This document shows, piece after piece, positions 10,721 to 21,000 of a stretch of DNA of 64,000 nucleotides. The position numbers were made by a program, and so were the translations under genes. Every line of letters begins with the position of its first letter. Within the stretch, counting starts at the first letter, position 1. Source of the stretch: Strigamia acuminata (Eukaryota > Arthropoda > Chilopoda > Geophilomorpha > Linotaeniidae); NCBI GenBank assembly GCA_949358305.1, contig OX442314.1, forward strand, positions 56,057,369 to 56,121,368, in the 5' to 3' direction. Below the pieces are notes generated by a model. The model was not told the DNA's origin, did not search any database, and saw nothing but the letters and a program-made list of their open reading frames with translations.

Positions 10721-12202
10721 TTAATTCTTTTTCAAAAACAAGTGCATTTTCCCGCCAACCATTTTCTGTTCCGGCTTAATCCGCTTGATGATCTCAGCCA
10801 GGACTTTAACGTATTGCTCCTTGGCCATATTCCTCACCGCCTTAACACTCTTCAAAACCTCAGTCGTCGTCATCGGTTTGCGCTCCAACAAACGCCGGAC
10901 CATACTCTCGAGTGACTCAACTTCGGACGGTTGTCGCAACGGCGCTGCAGTAACAACCCCAACATCAACTTCGTCTCTCGCCATCTTCGGCTTCTTCGCT
11001 TTCGTTTTCGGCGGAGTCGTGGCCTCCTTCCGCTTCCGTCCTCTCCCAGTCTTCGTTTTTGGCGCTGCAACGTGAATCGGAACCGGAACATCACTCTTAT
11101 CTTTCTTTTTCTTCTTCTTCGGTTCCGACGAAGCGTTTTCTCTTTCAGTCTTCGTTTGGGGAACGAACAAAGCCGATTTAAACCCATCGTCGTCGAAATC
11201 GTCCGACTCCGACCCCGAACTGCTCGAACCGGAAGTCGACGAATTCACCGCCTTAACCGACACCGCTTCCGGTGCTTTCGATGTCTTTTCGAACACATTC
11301 TCCTCCTTCTCCTCATCCGATGATTCGTCCGTTCCTTCATCCTCGACGTTTTTCGTCGGATCCGAATCCGAACCGGAACCGGAAAAGTAGTCGACCTCGA
11401 TTCCTTCGGCGTGGCCGTCGCCTCCGCTTTCCCCGCCATCACTCTCAACGTCCACTTGTTCCTTCTTGACCTTTTCCACCTTCTTCTTCTTCGTTGTCGC
11501 CACTTTCTTCGGCTCGGCGACCCCGTCCTCGTCCGAATCGTCGCCGGAACTGCGTCCGAACTCCTTTCCGTCCGAGATCTTCAGTTCCCTCCGCCCGCGC
11601 TCTCCGCGGCCGACTTTCGCGCCGCCCTTGACCCCGTCCAGCGCCTCGTCGTCCACTTCCTTCTTCTTCTTCATCACCTGGAAGTAATTGAGCACGGCGT
11701 CGCGCTTTTCGAACGCCGCCTCGGCCTGTTCCGCGTCCAGGGGTTTGTATTTTGGAACTGTTTGGAAGTTGTACCAGTCCTCTATCGGATACGCTTCGAA
11801 CGCACCGTCGGACGCTTGGATGAAGACGTAGTAGTCCGAATTTTCGTTTATTCCGCCCTGTTTGGTCCCGCGCAATGTTTTCCCGCCTTTGCCGTCCGCT
11901 TTGAGGATCCACGGCTGCGCATCCGGGTCGTATTCTGTCTTCCTTTTGCCGTATTTGTTTCTTCGCGCTTCTTCGCGCCTCTCGCGTCCGAATTCACTCC
12001 CGGCGCCAAATTTGGGCGCCTGTTCGCCGCTTGAATTTGAGTTCTCCATCTTGTTCTCGCGTTCCATTTGGACGTTTGACCATTTGGACACGTCCACGTT
12101 TGCGGATGTGTGGAAATTCATGACGCTGTAGCGTTTTTTCGAGTTCTTTGGAACGCGGATTGCGACTTCTTGGACTGAAGTGTTTGCGTTCATTTTTGAC
12201 AA
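10721..12202 (-). CDS. GTF2F1: General transcription factor IIF subunit 1 (TFIIF alpha, RAP74)
   Basis: Single-exon, 493-aa ORF. TFIIF alpha pairs with TFIIF beta, binds RNA polymerase II in the nucleus, recruits it to promoters and stimulates elongation. Residues about 10-190 carry the dimerisation region (VAIRVPKNSKKRYSVMNF, FGAGSEFGRERREEAR, DPDAQPWILKADG, DYYVFIQASDGAFEAYPIEDWYNF). The middle (190-410) is the typical charged, low-complexity linker rich in Asp, Glu, Ser and Lys. The last ~65 residues (SMVRRLLERKPMTTTEVLKS to GKMHLFLKKN) are the winged-helix domain. Length is close to that of animal homologues. The start is the ATG at 12202. No introns are needed. It is the only clearly intact host gene here. 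Its last ~75 codons plus 3' UTR are duplicated at 29680-29980. Confidence 0.93.
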   Translation of the reverse strand: MSKMNANTSVQEVAIRVPKNSKKRYSVMNFHTSANVDVSKWSNVQMERENKMENSNSSGEQAPKFGAGSEFGRERREEARRNKYGKRKTEYDPDAQPWILKADGKGGKTLRGTKQGGINENSDYYVFIQASDGAFEAYPIEDWYNFQTVPKYKPLDAEQAEAAFEKRDAVLNYFQVMKKKKEVDDEALDGVKGGAKVGRGERGRRELKISDGKEFGRSSGDDSDEDGVAEPKKVATTKKKKVEKVKKEQVDVESDGGESGGDGHAEGIEVDYFSGSGSDSDPTKNVEDEGTDESSDEEKEENVFEKTSKAPEAVSVKAVNSSTSGSSSSGSESDDFDDDGFKSALFVPQTKTERENASSEPKKKKKKDKSDVPVPIHVAAPKTKTGRGRKRKEATTPPKTKAKKPKMARDEVDVGVVTAAPLRQPSEVESLESMVRRLLERKPMTTTEVLKSVKAVRNMAKEQYVKVLAEIIKRIKPEQKMVGGKMHLFLKKN

Positions 12203-12209
12203 TTAACGA

Positions 12210-12260
12210 AAGTAATGATCATCCGAAAAGTGCATTCTTTATATACATGTATATAAGTGG
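12210..12260 (-). promoter_or_regulatory. TATA-containing promoter region of GTF2F1
   Basis: On the minus strand TATATAAAG lies about 30-40 nt upstream of the start codon, followed by an initiator-like TCATTA roughly 27 nt later. A second TATATA lies a few bases further upstream. The predicted leader is very short. Confidence 0.4.
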
Positions 12261-12469
12261 AAACGTTATTGGAACGTGTCGCGTGCGTGAAGACCGATGG
12301 ACGCGCCAAAAATGTCGGAAAATTTAGCGACTTTAACCAACCAATCAGGGGGAGAGGAAAAAGTAGTTTAGTTTTGCGTTTAATTTGTTTTATTACTTTA
12401 ATAATTGAAATGATGTAATGTTAGTTGTATTTTATAAGAGAATGTTTTTTCAATTCTTAAAATAAAGAT

Positions 12470-12690
12470 TTATGATGTTGTTATTGCAATATTCATGTTT
12501 ATTCAGTTTATTGATTGCTTTGTCAGGAAAACAAATAATTTTCTAACAATAGGTAATCGATCACAATGTCGGTACATTGTAATGCAATTCTGGTGTTTGG
12601 GTCTATTTTTTGGATCACTACCCAAGTGAAATGACTCGGCCAATGGAAAACAGGCCATTCTTATGATGAGACAGAGTATTTTTAAGAACA
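12470..12690. repeat. Repeat fragment related to 6000-6130
   Basis: The stretch around 12590-12650 (CACTACCCAAGTGAAATGAC then TCGGCCAATGG) is an inverted, slightly diverged copy of 6001-6080. It directly abuts the left edge of the DIRS element and is probably the sequence the DIRS element inserted into. Confidence 0.5.
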
Positions 12691-12738
12691 AATTGCAAAT
12701 TTTACGAAGATATGACGTAAAATAATAATTGTATGAAT

Positions 12739-12855
12739 AACAAATAAATGATGTTATTTAAGGCTTGTCCAAGGTTAATACAGTACTTTAAAGAAAGTCC
12801 GCCAGGGAGCGCACCCTATATGGGCATCGGTCTCTGGCCAACCAGTCCAATTTTT
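12739..12855 (+). repeat. DIRS inverted terminal repeat, 3' side
   Basis: About 115 bp matching 24152-24270 in inverted orientation almost base for base. Outward of it lies a unique end (12691-12738) that reappears inverted inside the element. Confidence 0.85.
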
Positions 12856-13106
12856 GAATAATCAGACTAGGTAATTAACTAAGTTAAACATACAACCAAA
12901 TTATTCCAAAAACAAAACTTTATTCGTATAAAGTCAATTTTACAAAGGAAATTAGCTGCGAACACGTTTAGTCTTCTGCGGAACCATTAGTTTCCTGCTG
13001 AAGAAATAAATCAAAATTTATTAATAAGATTCAACGAAATCATTTATTTAGAGAAATAACAAATATCAATGTTACAGGGTGAGGTCTCCAAACGGGTGGG
13101 AGAGTA

Positions 13107-13199
13107 ACATCATTTATTTGTTATTCATACAATTATTATTTTACGTCATATCTTCGTAAAATTTGCAATTGTATAACATCAACAAATAAATGATGTTAT
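13107..13199. repeat. DIRS internal complementary region
   Basis: 13107-13170 is the reverse complement of the left outer end (12691-12750). 13167-13199 is the reverse complement of the right outer end (24256-24287). The two halves meet at AATT. This is the circular-junction template diagnostic of DIRS elements. Confidence 0.85.
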
Positions 13200-14423
13200 T
13201 TATGGCATTTCGTAGCCACTTAAAACGGTGTTCGCAAAATCGCTAGAAGGTAAATCAATCGGTTTATTGTAATGGTCAAAGAAAACTTTAGCAGAAGACC
13301 AATCTGCTGATTTCAAGATATGAGAGAGACTGACTCCTCTCGAAAAGGCAAATGAAGTAGAAGCGGCTCGAGTGGAATGAGCCTTAAAAATAGAGCTGTC
13401 AATGCCTGAATTGGACAGAATCTTCTTAATCCAATTCGAAATGATAACCGCCACAACAGGCCTGAATGGTCGTGAAGAAGCCAGAAAAAGAGGTACATTT
13501 TCTCCTCGAAAGTTAGCAGTAAAGCGCAAATAAAATTTAACCGCTGAAACCGGGCAAAGTGATTTGTCGCTGAAAGAATTTAACAAAAAGGGGTTAGTAG
13601 AGCCTGATTTGCGAGAAGATAAAATTGGGATGCTACAGGAAGTCTGGAGAAAAGAGACCTGAGAGGATAATAAACAAAGATCTGCAGATCTACCAGCTAA
13701 ACATAAAGCTAAAATCCCAACCGTCTTCAAATTTACTAAAAGAAAAGAAGAAGAAAGGGATAGTTCAATCCCTTTTAAATACAACAGAACTGGGCCCACA
13801 TGCCAAATTTCCGAGTATCTAGGTCTTGGTGGGTTGGCTAATTTAATGGCCCTCATCACTCTACTAACCAGGGGATGAGAACCTAGTGAGTTCGAATCGC
13901 TAAAACAAAGGGTCGAGGAGATGCATGAACGATGACCGTTAATAGAACTGTAGGCCAGGCCTGATACGTGAAGAGAATCCAAGAAGTTGACCAAGTTTAT
14001 TGGAGAGGGGCAAAAAGGGTCCAGATTTTGTCCCTGTGCCCAGGAACACCATCGTCTCCAAGATGTTTCGTAGGTCCTACAGGAAGACCGCTTCCAGGAC
14101 GATCCCAGTAGGTTGATAACCTCATCCGAAAGTTTGCCGTTCTGAAACTGTCCGATGACAGCCGCCATGCGGCTAGTCTCAGAGAGCCGTTCAGGACCAG
14201 AGGGTGAGATTCTCCCAATGGGTTCAGAATCAGGTGAGGAACCGACGGAAGAAGAAGGGGTGTAGTCGTCGACAGCTGCCAGAGCATCGGGAACCAGGAC
14301 TGGGCCGGCCAGACAGGAGCAATCAGAACGAGGTCCTGTCGAACAGAAGAATCCTTTAATCGCTGTAAACAGGGAGAAATTAATGCAAAAGGGGGGAAAG
14401 CATAAGGTAACCCAATGCCCCAT
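13200..14423 (-). CDS. DIRS tyrosine recombinase
   Basis: This 407-aa frame overlaps the end of the RT/RNase H ORF in the -1 frame. Phage-integrase-type features: an N-terminal SAM-like helical segment (SWKRSSCRTYETSWRRWCSW); the catalytic block I arginine in LCLAGRSADLCLL; an H-x-x-R block in KAHSTRAASTSFAF; and the nucleophile tyrosine in FFDHYNKP near the C-terminus. It would insert the circular double-stranded cDNA into the genome by site-specific recombination without target duplication. The first ~90 residues coincide with the RT ORF tail in another frame and may not be translated. The catalytic residues look intact. Confidence 0.85.
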   Translation of the reverse strand: MGHWVTLCFPPFCINFSLFTAIKGFFCSTGPRSDCSCLAGPVLVPDALAAVDDYTPSSSVGSSPDSEPIGRISPSGPERLSETSRMAAVIGQFQNGKLSDEVINLLGSSWKRSSCRTYETSWRRWCSWAQGQNLDPFCPSPINLVNFLDSLHVSGLAYSSINGHRSCISSTLCFSDSNSLGSHPLVSRVMRAIKLANPPRPRYSEIWHVGPVLLYLKGIELSLSSSFLLVNLKTVGILALCLAGRSADLCLLSSQVSFLQTSCSIPILSSRKSGSTNPFLLNSFSDKSLCPVSAVKFYLRFTANFRGENVPLFLASSRPFRPVVAVIISNWIKKILSNSGIDSSIFKAHSTRAASTSFAFSRGVSLSHILKSADWSSAKVFFDHYNKPIDLPSSDFANTVLSGYEMP

Positions 14424-17400
14424 TCCTGAATGAGCGCATTAAAGGCCAAGGCTGAAGGATCCGGTCTCCAGCTAAAGTAAGGTTTGATCTGGAAATTATT
14501 GATGGAAGCGAAAAGATCTACGCTAAAAGGTCCCCATTTTGACTTAATATCCGAAAAAATCGAGCTATCGAGTTTCCAATCCCCAGAGTCAAACACTGAG
14601 CCCCTAGAAGCTGCATCTGCCAGACAGTTTTCGGTGCCCGGAATGTGTTCGGCCACTATCGTGATATCACGCTCCATCGCCCAGGACCAGAGATCCTGTG
14701 CAACAGCCGTAAGTTCGGGAGAACGTGGGCTGCCAAGATTATTTATGGCGGCAATGGCGGATGTATTATCGATCTTGATTCTGACAATCGCACTTGAAAT
14801 GTCACGAGCAAAAGCTTTCAAGCCATAAAAGGCGGCAACTAGTTCCAACACATTAATGTGTTTGTCGCGAAAAGACCCCGTCCATAGACCTCCGATACTG
14901 ACTGAGTTTGATACGGCTCCCCATCCCTTAAGGGATGCATCTGTTTCTAAAACTAGACCGAGGGGTTTGGGAAGGAGTGAACGACCGTTGCAAAGGTTCA
15001 AGTTTCTCAGCCACCAACTAAGCTCATTTCGGGATTCCTTATTGATAAAACATTTAGTTTCATAGGAACCCCGCCGTAAGAAAAAAGATTTCAATTGTTG
15101 CAATCCCCTGTAATGGAGGGGAGCAGAAGAGATAGCGAGCGTAGTAGCATTCAACTTGCCGATTACCGAAGCTAATTCCCTAACTGAAACTCGAGTTTCA
15201 GATAAAACATGCTTAATGGAAGCCTGAATATTTCTAATCCTGTCCTTAGGAAGAGAGACCGTCATTGTGTTTGTATTAATGACAAATCCTAAAAAGGAAA
15301 TTTCTTGTGTTGGAATAAGAACCGATTTTTTAAAATTTGTGTTGAAACCCAAATTAAGAATCAAATCTAGAAAGAAATCCCGTTGTGCAATAAGTAAAGT
15401 CTTATCATGAGAACAGAAAAACCAGTCATCGATAAATACTGCTAGGAGGATGTGCATAGATCTTAATAAGGCAGCAATCACTCTGCATAATTTGGTGAAA
15501 ACAAAAGGAGCTGGGCCCAAACCAAAAGGAAGAACACCCAACTCATATAAAACACCCATCCAAATAAATCTAAGATATTTCCTAAATTTCTTATTAATAG
15601 AGACGGAGAAATACGCATCAGACAAATCAATTTTGATCATAAAAAATCCCTGGCCGACCAGCGCCAAGGCAGTCTGAATTCCCTCCATTTTAAAATGCTG
15701 ATATTTGAGGGATGCGTTAAGTGGTTTCAGGTTAAGAATTGGCCTGGAACCGCCATCTTTTTTAGGGACTAAAAATAAAAAACTTAGTATCTGCCCCGGA
15801 ACAGGGTCAACCTGATATGCGGCGCCTTTTTTGACCATTTTAAGAACCTCATCGTTGATCAGATTAGACGCCTCTAAAGATAAAGTGGGTTCCGTAAAAG
15901 AAGATTGGAGAGGTTCTGATTCAAATTCTAAACAGTAACCTTTGACAGTCTGTAAAATCCATTCATCGGATGAAATGGATTGCCAATTCTGAAAGCAAAG
16001 CGCTAAACGCCCTGACAAGGGATCTGAAGATTCAAATTTCATGGGAATAAGTGAAGGCCTGTCCCTGAAATTTGAAAAAGGAAGCAGAGAGGAAATTAAT
16101 TCCAAATTAGACTCACCACCCCTGTCGGCCCCACGACCCCTAGGGTTTCCTCTGCCGCGCGACGCGGGTTTTTTGAAACCTCCTCTCGGTTGTGAGCCGG
16201 AAAATCGATTGCTACCGTTGTAACAGCGGCCGTTGTTATTATCAACCCAATCATCCCGGTAAGGTTGGGTACGGTTGGCGATATTTCGAGGCATCGATCG
16301 ATTGAAGGAACGCTCATTCCTGGGCCGAGGTCGCATCCGATCCAGTGCAGAAAATTCGTCCGCTTGTTTTTCTAGTAAAGAACCAAACGAGTAAAAATAA
16401 GGATTTTTTAGGCAAAGTAAAGACTTACTAAAAATCTCAGCAAATTTATTTTCAAACAGAAATTCGTGATTGCTGTTTGAAAAAATCCTAGGGATAGCCC
16501 CGCTATTACGCCCCGACAAAGCAAAAGCAACATTACGTCTCCGCTCATCATTCACCTTTCTAGCAAGGGTTTGGGTATGCATAAAAATGGCCTGCATCGC
16601 GGTTAAGGCCTCCCCTCGATTAAGAGGGCGATTGCTGAACTCTCGGTCGAAAACCGAGGCGGCTACAGCGCCAGCCCTCATGGCAATGGCAGACAGCTCC
16701 CTGAAAACCTTTTCTCGAGGAGCAGAAAAAGAGGTGGATCTGGAAGCCACGTATTCTTCCACATCTGGATCGAGTTTAGCAACTCGAAGAGAAGGCACTT
16801 GGTGGGAGGGAATGGGAAACTGTTTAGCCAATTTTGTCTTCAAGCTAACGGAAAATTTTGCAGAGAGTTGCTTCTCCACCATCGTGGCTCCATTTGTAGA
16901 CAAAAATGGAGTTTCAACCTCGTTGCCCCAAATTTCATCCTCGAAACCGCCCTCGTAATCTCCCTCGAAATCCTCGGATTTATTCTGCGCCGCGTCGTCG
17001 GAAACGAGAGAACGGGAATCATGCTCCGAATGGTCCCAGTTCGCATAACCGTGGGAAAAGGGTGGAAAGCTGCCATCGCGACAGTCCGCAAAGTTCTCAT
17101 CCACATCAATTGTGTGCTGAGAAAAATCAAAAAATTTTGAATTAAAAGTATCAAAAATTTTCCTTTTACAACTGAGAAAGTTGTAATTACTTACCTGAGG
17201 AAAACTGGGGTCATGGAATCCATGCCCTGACCATTGGTCGTTCAAAGGGACGCGTGCGTTGCCCACGAGGGGAACCGGGCGTCGGAAAAGATCTTGGTCT
17301 CGAACGTCGGCCAAACGTGGCAAAAAACGTCGGTCTTGGCCTCGATCGTCGGCCATACGTGGCAAAGGACGTCGGTCTGAGTCTCGATCGTCGGTCAAAC

Positions 17401-17505
17401 GTCGGTCAAAATCTCGGTCGTCACTCGAGAGTGAGCGCCGGTCTGAATCTCGGTCGTTGCCCAGCAAATTATCAACAGTTTTACGGACCAAATCGTCCAA
17501 CATGT
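13997..17505 (-). CDS. DIRS Gag-reverse transcriptase-RNase H (3' part, split by BEL insertion)
   Basis: Open from the BEL junction to the stop at 13997. The N-terminal part has arginine/aspartate repeats (DRDSDRR, DDRGQDRR) and a gag-like region with basic GRGNPRGRG sequence. RT follows: LVPKKDGGSRPILNLKPLN, KIDLSDAYFSV, LPFGLGPAPFVFTKL and the catalytic motif AVFIDDW, where FIDD replaces the usual YxDD box. RNase H then shows LVLETDASLKGWGAV, HINVLELVAAFYGL, IDNTSAIAAIN and ENCLADAASR. Its true start is at 24033, on the far side of the BEL element. Deleting the BEL element plus one copy of its target duplication gives a continuous 3705-nt frame. Confidence 0.85.
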
Positions 17506-18007
17506 TGTTGAATCCAACACACTGCAAGCTTCGAAAAAGCAATCGATCGGTTTAAATAATGCAAGAGAGTCGCCCCTTGCAAATCCACTGGTTTCAATTG
17601 TTCAAAATCTTATTCGGGTTTGTCGCAACTCGAAGAATGTAAAGTTTCACGGCAAAAAACTCACGCAAACACACGTTAGCTGGTTGCAAAAATTACACTG
17701 ATTTTATTTCTCAAGTTTAAGACAAAGAAAAGGTTAAAACAATACATTTGATTCCATTCGCCAATATATCGAATGACATCACAAAAAGGAGGTGTCAAAA
17801 AGGATTAAGGTTTATATCAAAACGAATGTGGGTCAAATACAAAAAGTAGGTCAGATTTCTTAAATTCCAATCAAAAAGTCAAACACTAAAGCAAAGAATC
17901 AATTATTAATTAAAACACGAACAAATAATTAAAAGACTAAAACAATTTCCACAAATTAACAAAAACAACTTTTTTGTAAAAACACTTTCAAATTCTCAAT
18001 TTTCACA
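17506..18007 (-). repeat. BEL/Pao 3' LTR (502 bp)
   Basis: Begins TGTTGAATCCAACACACTGC and ends TTTTCACA. Compared with the other LTR it carries an extra ~53 bp after AAAAAACTCACGC (about 17664-17720). The stop codon of the gag-pol ORF lies about 10 nt inside it. Confidence 0.9.
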
Positions 18008-21000
18008 TTGGGCCCCGTTGAGCTCGTTCTCAACTATCTCCTCGTGGGACTCTAAGACACACAGTCTCTGAATTGGGCGTTTCAATCGCTTTCCTGTGGC
18101 CAAACGAATTTCACAAGACCTCACTTTTCCATCTCTTCCTGGAAACACATCGACCACCTGTCCCATTAGCCAAACCGAACGAGGCTGAATATCGTCTTGA
18201 ATAAGAACTACATCATCTTTATGCAATTCTTTTTTCTCACGTGCGGTCTTGAAAACTCTCAATTCAGTCAAATACTCCTTCCGCCATCTGGACCAGAATT
18301 GTTTAATCAACTTCTCTCGTAGCTTCCATCGTTTCAACAATTCCACGGAATGAGACAGCAGTTCTCGGGTGTTGTGGTGGTGAGTCCCTGGGAGAGTTAC
18401 TTGGCGTTTCCCGACCAAAAAATGAGAAGGTGTTAACGGTTCCCTCTCGTTGGCGTCTCCGTAAACGTAGGATATTGGCCTCGAATTGATCATGGCTTCA
18501 ACTTCACATAGCGCTGTAACCAACTCTTCAAATGTCAACACTGTTTTTCCCAAAATTTTCTTTAAACAAGTCTTCACTGATCGAACCATTCGCTCCCAGA
18601 ATCCTCCCCACCACGCCGCTCGTTCTACTATAAATTTCCATTCTACACATTTGGTCACCAAAAAATTGTTCAGTTCTCCGGTTCGAATGCCACTCAACAA
18701 TACACATAACTCAGCATCTGCCCGCTTGAAAGTTTTAGCATTATCAGAGTATATTACCGTTGGAACTCCTCTCCTCGCAAAAAATCGACGTAATGCCATG
18801 ATGAAATCTTCAGTGTTCATGGTTGTTGCCAACTCGAGATGTATCGCTCGTGTCACCGCACATGTGAAGACAATGATGTAACATTTCTGTCCCGCTCTCT
18901 GGTACAAGGGTCCGGCAAAGTCTATTCCCACTACCTCGAATGGGTCTGCCTTCTTCGTCCTGTCCAGAGGCAACGGAGCTTCTTGTTGCTGCATCAACCT
19001 TCCCTGTACGCGTCTGCAAATGAAACAATCTTTGATTACTCGTTTGACAAAACTTCTTGCACGTGGAATCCAATATTTGGTCCTAATCTCGGCCAATGTA
19101 TCGCTCAATCCCCCGTGGAACACTTTTCCATGTGCGTGTCGTACGATTAATCCAGTCAAATAATGTTTATCATGCAACACACAAGGTCCATTCGTTTCTT
19201 GATTCACTTCACTCCATCTAACTCGCGTTCGCACTTGCAATAAATCATTATTATTCAAAACACAGTCTACTTGTCCCAATGTTGACATCCGATCTCGTTC
19301 ACGACCCATTTGAATCGCTTTTCTTTCTTTGGAATAATGAATTCGTTGTATTTCTCGAATCCAATAGTTCTCTGCTGCTCTCATCTCAGCGATTGTTAAA
19401 GATGTCCCATCTCTCGTTTTTTGCCTCAAGTTGTTGATGAATCGCATCACCCATCCGGTCACTTTCAAAAGTCGAGTCCAGCATCCATAATTGACCGGGT
19501 TCAAGATTGACTCTCTACAGTCGTCGTCGTCGATAATCAGGTTGGTCATCTCGTCCAATTCGTCTTCGTCGTTTTCTGTTGAATTTACGAGTTGTGGCCA
19601 TTCTTTTTCGGTTTGAATCAGCCATGTCGGTCCCGTCCACCAAGTTTGGTTGTCCACCATCTTCTGGGCGTCCAACCCTCGCGTCAGCATGTCCGCTGGA
19701 TTCTCCTTTCCAGATACGTGCCTCCACTCGGCCTCTGGCGCGTTCGCCCGAATCTCTTCAATGCGTCTGTTCACAAAGGGGTCCGTTCGTGCTTTGCTGC
19801 TCGTGATCCATGCCAGAGCGATGGTTGAGTCGGTCCAACAAATCACTCGTTTCACCGACAATCGATTCAATCGCATCGCCAAGCGCGAAGCCAACAATGC
19901 ACCTAATAACTCCAGTCGTGGAAGTGTTATTGTTTTCACAGGAGCGATTCTAGATTTAGATAAAATAAAGGAAACAACATTATCACACTCTCCCCTCGTT
20001 TTCAAATAAACAACGACTCCATATGCCAATGGACTGGCATCACAAAATAAATGCAGTTCTGCGCTTGAATTGTCACTTCCCAACCCCATCCATCTTGGCA
20101 CCTTGACTTGTTTCAAAACAGGAATTTGTTCTCTCCAGTCACTCCATTTCTTGGCTTCTTCCATTGGCAATGTCACATCCCACTCCATTTTTGACTTCCA
20201 CAAGCTCTGGAAAATTAACTTCCCTGTTACGGTGAAAGGAGCGCAAAATCCTAATGGATCAAAAACACTAGCCACCACACGAATGACCTGTCGCTTTGTG
20301 GCTTCTTCCAACAAATAAAGTTCCATCAATTCACTCATTTCTATCAATAACTCATCTTTTTCCAACCCCCACACCAAACCCAAAACTTTCGACAACTTCT
20401 TCAGTTGGTTTACTTCTTCCACCATGGTCGCTCGTACCAGTTCCGAGTTCGAAATCCATTTGGTCATTTTCATGTTGGCTTCCCCTAACACCTCGGTGAC
20501 TTCTTGGCAGGTTTTCAACAGCTTTCGATCGTTCAACTGGCTGTTAATGAAATCATCGACGTAAAACTTATTTATTATTAGTTCTATAGTTTCCTTAAAT
20601 TGATCACGATATTTTTGTAAATGTTCACGAATTGTGGCGTTCAGAAGAAAGGGACTGGGCTTAGATCCAAACAACACTCGAGTATAGCGCAAAACTCGTA
20701 TTTTAATCGGTCCCTCTCCATCCCATTCCTCGTGCACCCAAAAAATGCGCAGACAGTCACGATCTCCCACGTACACATCGATTCGGTGAAATGCTTTCTC
20801 AATGTCGCCTGTCGCTGCAAAAATATACATTCGAAAATCAATCAAAACATTAAGCACTTCGGGTAGCAGATTGGGCCCCGTGAACAAACAGTCATTTAGG
20901 GATAATTTTCGAACTCCATGCGAAGACGCGTCGCACACCACTCGTAACTTTGTCGTTTCACGCTGTTCTTTGATTACCGGACTGTGGGGTAAATAATAGC

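Noticed and set aside
11411-12034. Long plus-strand ORF antisense to GTF2F1
   Set aside because: It mirrors the minus-strand coding sequence; its open length follows from the biased codon composition of TFIIF alpha, and it has no domain.
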